A stretch of 64,000 nt of DNA from contig UQMV01000007.1 of the NCBI GenBank assembly GCA_900542315.1, positions 6,527-70,526 on the forward strand. The letters are read 5' to 3'. A model generated the notes under the pieces. The model was not told where the DNA came from and did not search any database. It saw nothing but the letters and a program-made list of their open reading frames with translations. This document shows, one piece after another, positions 61,416-64,000 of this stretch (within the stretch, counting starts at the first letter, position 1; every line of letters begins with the position of its first letter). Both the position numbers and the translations under genes were made by a program. The stretch comes from an uncultured Collinsella sp. (GTDB taxonomy: Bacteria; Actinomycetota; Coriobacteriia; Coriobacteriales; Coriobacteriaceae).

Positions 61416-62303
61416 CTATGCCGAGGCCTTGGCCTTGCGGCGCTTGCGGACCGTGTGGATCACCACGTCCAGCAGCAACAGTAGGATGGCCACAACCACG
61501 ATGAGCACGGCGAACTCGCGCTTGCCCCAGTGGCGGCCGGCCAGCGACTTTTGCTTGTCGACGTTCTTCTTGTTGTACTTGGTGCGCACGCAATGCACCA
61601 GCAGGCGATGGTCGTTCACGCCGTAGGGCGTGCAGGTGACGAGCGTCACCTTGTCGGCGCCGGGCTCGATGGTCAGCGACTCCATCTCCTCGGGCAGCAC
61701 CACCTCGGAGTCCACCATCTTGTAGGCGAGCGTCTTGTTCATGGTGTGCAGCAGCACCAGGTCGCCGGGCTCCAGCGAGTGGATGTCGTCGAACATGCTC
61801 AGGTTGCGCATGCCCGAGTGCGCGGTGAGCACGCAATGCGTCGAGGTGCCGCCCACCGGCAGACTCGTGCCCTCCAGGTGGCCGACGCCTGCCATAAGGA
61901 CCTCCTCGCTCGTGCCGTGGTAGATAGGCATGCTCACGTCGATGGAGGGGATCTCGACCCAGCTCATCATGGGGTCGCGATCAAAGATGAGCTGCTGGGC
62001 GTAGGGCTCGATCTGGTCGGCGGGAAGCTCGGTGGCCTCGCCCGCCAGCTGCTCGTTAAAGGAGCGCGCCTGGAGCAGAATGCGCTCGCGCTCCTCTTCC
62101 GACAGCGCGTCCACGGTGCTGGACACGCTGCTGATCTGGTTGAACACGCCCGAGGCCTCGAGCCGGTCCAAGATCCACGGCCAGGTCATAAGGCCCACGC
62201 CGATAAGGATGATGACGATGGTGATGAGCCGGTCGGCCCAGCGCGGCAGTCGCTTGCGACGACGTTTGCCTGCCTTTTCTAAATGCTTGGCGCTCTTCAC
62301 CAC
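61416..62303 (-). CDS. Class C (pilin-type) sortase
   Basis: The 295-residue enzyme joins pilin subunits at the cell surface. It has an N-terminal basic segment plus membrane anchor (LITIVIILIGVGLMTWPWI), a lid-like DRDPMMSW near residue 108, catalytic His in VLTAHSGMRN, Cys in VTLVTCTPYGVNDHRLLV with the Arg, and a C-terminal membrane helix (FAVLIVVVAILLLLLDVVI). The GTG at 62303 follows GGAGG by nine bases; a second GTG at 62300 is possible. The adjacent upstream gene encodes a pilin with an LPLTG signal. Confidence 0.92.
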   Translation of the reverse strand: MVKSAKHLEKAGKRRRKRLPRWADRLITIVIILIGVGLMTWPWILDRLEASGVFNQISSVSSTVDALSEEERERILLQARSFNEQLAGEATELPADQIEPYAQQLIFDRDPMMSWVEIPSIDVSMPIYHGTSEEVLMAGVGHLEGTSLPVGGTSTHCVLTAHSGMRNLSMFDDIHSLEPGDLVLLHTMNKTLAYKMVDSEVVLPEEMESLTIEPGADKVTLVTCTPYGVNDHRLLVHCVRTKYNKKNVDKQKSLAGRHWGKREFAVLIVVVAILLLLLDVVIHTVRKRRKAKASA

Positions 62304-62373
62304 CGCACATCGCCTCCAATGATGTCTAAACAAATAATAGCCGATTAGCGAGCCCCAAGTGCCACCACTCGAA

Positions 62374-62394
62374 CAATGGGGTCAGACTGCATTG
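62374..62394 (+). repeat. Hairpin with conserved 11-nt loop (family member 3)
   Basis: CAATG (62374-62378) and CATTG (62390-62394) enclose GGGTCAGACTG. The loop matches the family at 19213-19243 and 26552-26587, while the stem differs and is only 5 bp. Confidence 0.5.
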
Positions 62395-62471
62395 CCCGGT
62401 CAGGCATGGGCCCGTATTTGAGTTTTCAAAATATCTCGGATCAACAGAGCTATTCGGGATACAATGTCTAT

Positions 62472-62570
62472 AGGAAACGACGCACCCCGCGTAAATGAAT
62501 GAGAGCGCGGGCGGCCTAGTTTTCTGGTTTTGTTAAATGCCCGGGATCCGACCCCCGGGCATTCTTATTT
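62472..62570 (+). ncRNA. Candidate small structured RNA
   Basis: A TACAAT -10 element (62460-62465) precedes AGGAAAC (62472-62478), which can pair with GTTTTCT (62519-62525). Inside, CCCGCG (62486-62491) pairs with CGCGGG (62506-62511). A terminator, AATGCCCGGG (62536-62545) with CCCGGGCATT (62554-62563) and CTTATTT, follows. No ORF fits. No convincing -35 is seen. Confidence 0.4.
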
Positions 62571-62709
62571 GCGCTTGTTGCGGCGCAAATGCCTTCTACC
62601 GTCCGCACCGCGCGTGCGCCTACGGACCTTAAACCGAACCTCATACGAGTCAAGAAACGCGATGACGAACGTGCCCGCATCGGACGATGGAGGCTGGCTG
62701 CTTTATCCC

Positions 62710-62748
62710 AAAAAGAACGGGGCAGACTCCAGTGCGGAGTCTGCCCCG
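62710..62748 (-). terminator. Terminator of the pilin gene
   Basis: CGGGGCAGACTCC (62718-62730) and GGAGTCTGCCCCG (62736-62748) are perfect 13-base arms. The minus strand continues TTCTTTTTGGG. Confidence 0.9.
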
Positions 62749-62848
62749 AAAAGAAAATGGCAAAGCAAGAACGTCGATGGACGAGAAAAGTGTCCGCAAG
62801 TCTCATGGCCATCACATCCCACCTGCCAAGGGGATGGATGAGTGAGCG

Positions 62849-64000
62849 TTACTCCTGCTCGGACTCCTCAGCCTGCTTACGGCTGCGGATGAGGTGCGCC
62901 ACGCCGATGCACAGCACCGCGCCACCAGCGATCCAAGTGAAGGTCACACCGTTGAGGCCGGTCAGCGGGAGGCCGGAGCCCTTCTGGTCGACAATGGTAA
63001 AGCTGAGTTTGCCGGTAGACGCGGTAGCCGAATTTCCCTTCACAACACCACTTGCTGCCTGGATTGCAGAATCCGCACTAGGGGTAACATCATCGCCAGC
63101 CTGATTGAGCGTGCGGCTGATAGTAAAGGTCACGCCGTTTGCCGCGGAGTTGTTGTAGCCAGGGGCGGGCGTAACCTCTGTGAGAACGTAGGTGCCCTCG
63201 TCGAGACCGACAACGTTAATCTTGCCGTCGCCGTCGGTTGTCAGCTTGGCCTTTGCTTTATCGGTCGTCTTGACGCCATTTGCCATGATATAGCTGACGT
63301 CATCGCCCTGCTCTCGCAGCGTAAACTCAACGCCCTCGAGCCCCTTTTGGTCATTATCAGAACCGACCTTGGTGACGTCGATGCCGTAGGTGTAGTCGTA
63401 GGCAGGGTGCTCAACCGTGGTGCCAGTACCGTTGGCGTGTGGGTTGTTGGAATAGGTCAGCGTAACCTTATTTTTCTGAGACTTGCCAACCAACCCCTTG
63501 AATTCTTTTTTGATCTTACCATTTTCAAAGATCTTGGCAGGGTCGAGCTTGGCCTTGTACTCGACGGTCACCTTCGAGTCACTGTTCAACCCAATGGCAG
63601 TGCCATCCTCGCCCTTGCAATTCTTGAGATTGGTGAAGTCGACAGTAATCGTATCGTCCACGTAGTTGGCGGTGTAGCCAGACTTGACCTCGGTATTGTT
63701 GATCTTGACCATGACATCGGGTGTAGTGCCGCCAGTCTTAAACATGGGCGTCATGGATTTGGGCAGCTCATCCTTGAAGGTGTACGTGTAGGTGCTGTAA
63801 GTGTTGATGTTGCCCGCAACGGTGCCGGTCAGCAGGTAGTCGACATAGTCGTCCATCTGAGAGTCAGCAGCCTTGTTGGGATTCTCGAATGTACCGAACG
63901 TGCCATCCTGTGCGTCATCCTTAACTGCCTTAGTCACAGTGGGAACCTGCTTCTTGGGAGTTAAGTTCTCAGCGGAACCGCCAACAATGGCGAAAATGGG
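62849..64000 (-). CDS. LPXTG-anchored pilin / adhesin (5' truncated by window edge)
   Basis: The frame is open to the right edge (383 codons visible). A D2-type fimbrial domain covers the first ~200 residues (YTYTFKDELPKSMTP). Then comes a SpaA-like Ig domain (YGIDVTKVGSDNDQKGLEGV, with the isopeptide Lys in VTKV, and E-box YVLTEVTPAPGYN). The C-terminus has LPLTG, a hydrophobic helix and a basic tail RSRKQAEESEQE. Such proteins are polymerised by class C sortases into pili. The pilin motif TPKKQVPTVTK is visible near the edge. The signal peptide lies outside. The sortase gene follows downstream. Confidence 0.9.
   Translation of the reverse strand, partial: PIFAIVGGSAENLTPKKQVPTVTKAVKDDAQDGTFGTFENPNKAADSQMDDYVDYLLTGTVAGNINTYSTYTYTFKDELPKSMTPMFKTGGTTPDVMVKINNTEVKSGYTANYVDDTITVDFTNLKNCKGEDGTAIGLNSDSKVTVEYKAKLDPAKIFENGKIKKEFKGLVGKSQKNKVTLTYSNNPHANGTGTTVEHPAYDYTYGIDVTKVGSDNDQKGLEGVEFTLREQGDDVSYIMANGVKTTDKAKAKLTTDGDGKINVVGLDEGTYVLTEVTPAPGYNNSAANGVTFTISRTLNQAGDDVTPSADSAIQAASGVVKGNSATASTGKLSFTIVDQKGSGLPLTGLNGVTFTWIAGGAVLCIGVAHLIRSRKQAEESEQE

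Overview
The window reads as a chromosomal segment of a high-GC, anaerobic gut actinobacterium of the class Coriobacteriia, most likely Collinsella or a close relative. This is inferred from gene content: type III glutamine synthetase, GatCAB, a MurT-GatD lipid II amidation enzyme, glycerol dehydrogenases, a class C sortase with a pilin, an UPF0210 protein, and NagB/GlmM/PTS EIIA-Glc. Core genes sit in tight, often 1-nt-overlapping operons with good Shine-Dalgarno (SD) sites. No rRNA, CRISPR array, intact insertion sequence or integrase was seen. Most very long ORFs antisense to core genes are GC-driven shadows.

Left part (1-11 kb) is accessory. A truncated AAA+ regulator (1-1574, minus) is followed by decayed remnants (nucleosidase 1703-1858, GyrI-like 6220-6408, DUF4143 ATPase 7000-7269). 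Among them lie a two-gene operon that may be a defence module (PD-(D/E)XK/DUF4365-like 2915-4663 plus HEPN-like 2302-2886) and a DUF4143 ATPase whose SD lies in a hairpin. At 7.8-11.0 kb is a divergent mef/msr-type macrolide resistance pair (MFS exporter plus ABC-F ribosome protection), preceded by a promoter, an 11-codon leader peptide and a terminator/antiterminator.

Middle part (11-46 kb) is mostly housekeeping: guaA; ansA; an XRE regulator facing an unknown gene across a perfect 22-bp palindrome; ychF; a polyferredoxin-like protein; two glycerol dehydrogenase paralogues, one with an early stop; an iron alcohol dehydrogenase; two coupled unknown genes beside a fused MurT-GatD; tRNA-Glu; glnN; metF, a reactivation-domain gene and metH; an UPF0210 gene; a methyltransferase; yhbY; a large AAA/BTAD regulator; nagB, crr and glmM; rpsI-rplM; and a patatin.

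Right part (46-64 kb) carries tmRNA (ssrA), a PIN/ribbon-helix-helix pair, a P1B-type metal ATPase with its small DUF6110 partner, a heterodimeric ABC exporter with a divergent AraC regulator, a second DUF4143 ATPase with a large double operator, gatCAB, a class C sortase and a 5'-truncated LPXTG-type pilin.

The most unusual signals are non-coding. Both tRNA-Glu and tmRNA are followed by the same layout of inverted T-arm copies about 190 bp apart. A family of three hairpins has unrelated stems but similar 11-nt loops. There is also a 220-bp MITE-like element, an array of 61-62 bp palindromic units, and two approximately 140-bp compound palindromes downstream of genes.
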